A stretch of DNA of 5,559 nt from Tannerella sp. (GTDB taxonomy: Bacteria; Bacteroidota; Bacteroidia; Bacteroidales; Tannerellaceae): assembly GCA_031277235.1 (NCBI GenBank), contig JAITMT010000193.1, forward strand, positions 1 through 5,559, in the 5' to 3' direction. The notes beneath the pieces are model-generated. The model was not told the DNA's origin and searched no databases. It was given only the letters and a program-made list of their open reading frames with translations. Shown piece after piece: positions 5,559 to 5,559 of the stretch (position 1 is its first letter; every line of letters starts with the position of its first letter). Made by a program: the position numbers and the translations under genes.

Positions 5559-5559
5559 G

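Overview
The window looks like a chromosomal segment from a member of the Bacteroidota. The evidence is threefold. Three promoters carry the TAnnTTTG -7 box typical of that phylum (two divergent at 2668-2726, one at 5100-5107). The starts lack Shine-Dalgarno sequences and sit in A-rich leaders. The protein families also fit: a Tat-exported aldo/keto reductase, a secreted TlpA-like thioredoxin, and a cupin next to a Ric/ScdA-type protein. The genus cannot be fixed from this sequence. Nearly all of the window is housekeeping or stress-response sequence. I see no CRISPR array, transposase, rRNA or tRNA.

Layout. 1-624 (+): the 3' part of mnmA, the tRNA 2-thiouridylase, cut by the window edge. 682-2641 (-): a two-gene unit read right to left, a Tat-signal aldo/keto reductase followed after 7 bp by a CorA-type Mg2+/Co2+ transporter, which converges on mnmA. 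2642-2764: a short divergent promoter region. 2765-3913 (+): a secreted thioredoxin-fold protein with a WCKPC active site. 4016-5076 (-): a cupin gene and, after 2 bp, a di-iron Fe-S cluster repair protein (Ric/ScdA/YtfE). 5158-5559 (-): an unrecognised small coding region that appears frameshifted and possibly decayed, with a palindromic hairpin at its upstream end beside the window edge.

The most informative part is the cupin-ric operon and its control region. A 16-bp palindrome (TGTAAC-N4-GTTACA) is centred about 41 bp upstream of the start predicted from a perfect -7 box that has no -33 element. This is the geometry of a class II Crp/Fnr-family activator site. It fits induction of the repair operon by nitric oxide or redox stress, possibly through an HcpR-like regulator; the identity of the regulator is inference. 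The cupin and Ric probably act together under that stress. The mnmA, AKR-corA and thioredoxin genes have no evident functional link to them beyond proximity.

I found no clearly undescribed system. The items most worth a second look are the class II palindrome, the frameshifted gene beside it, and the palindromic repeat at the right-hand edge.
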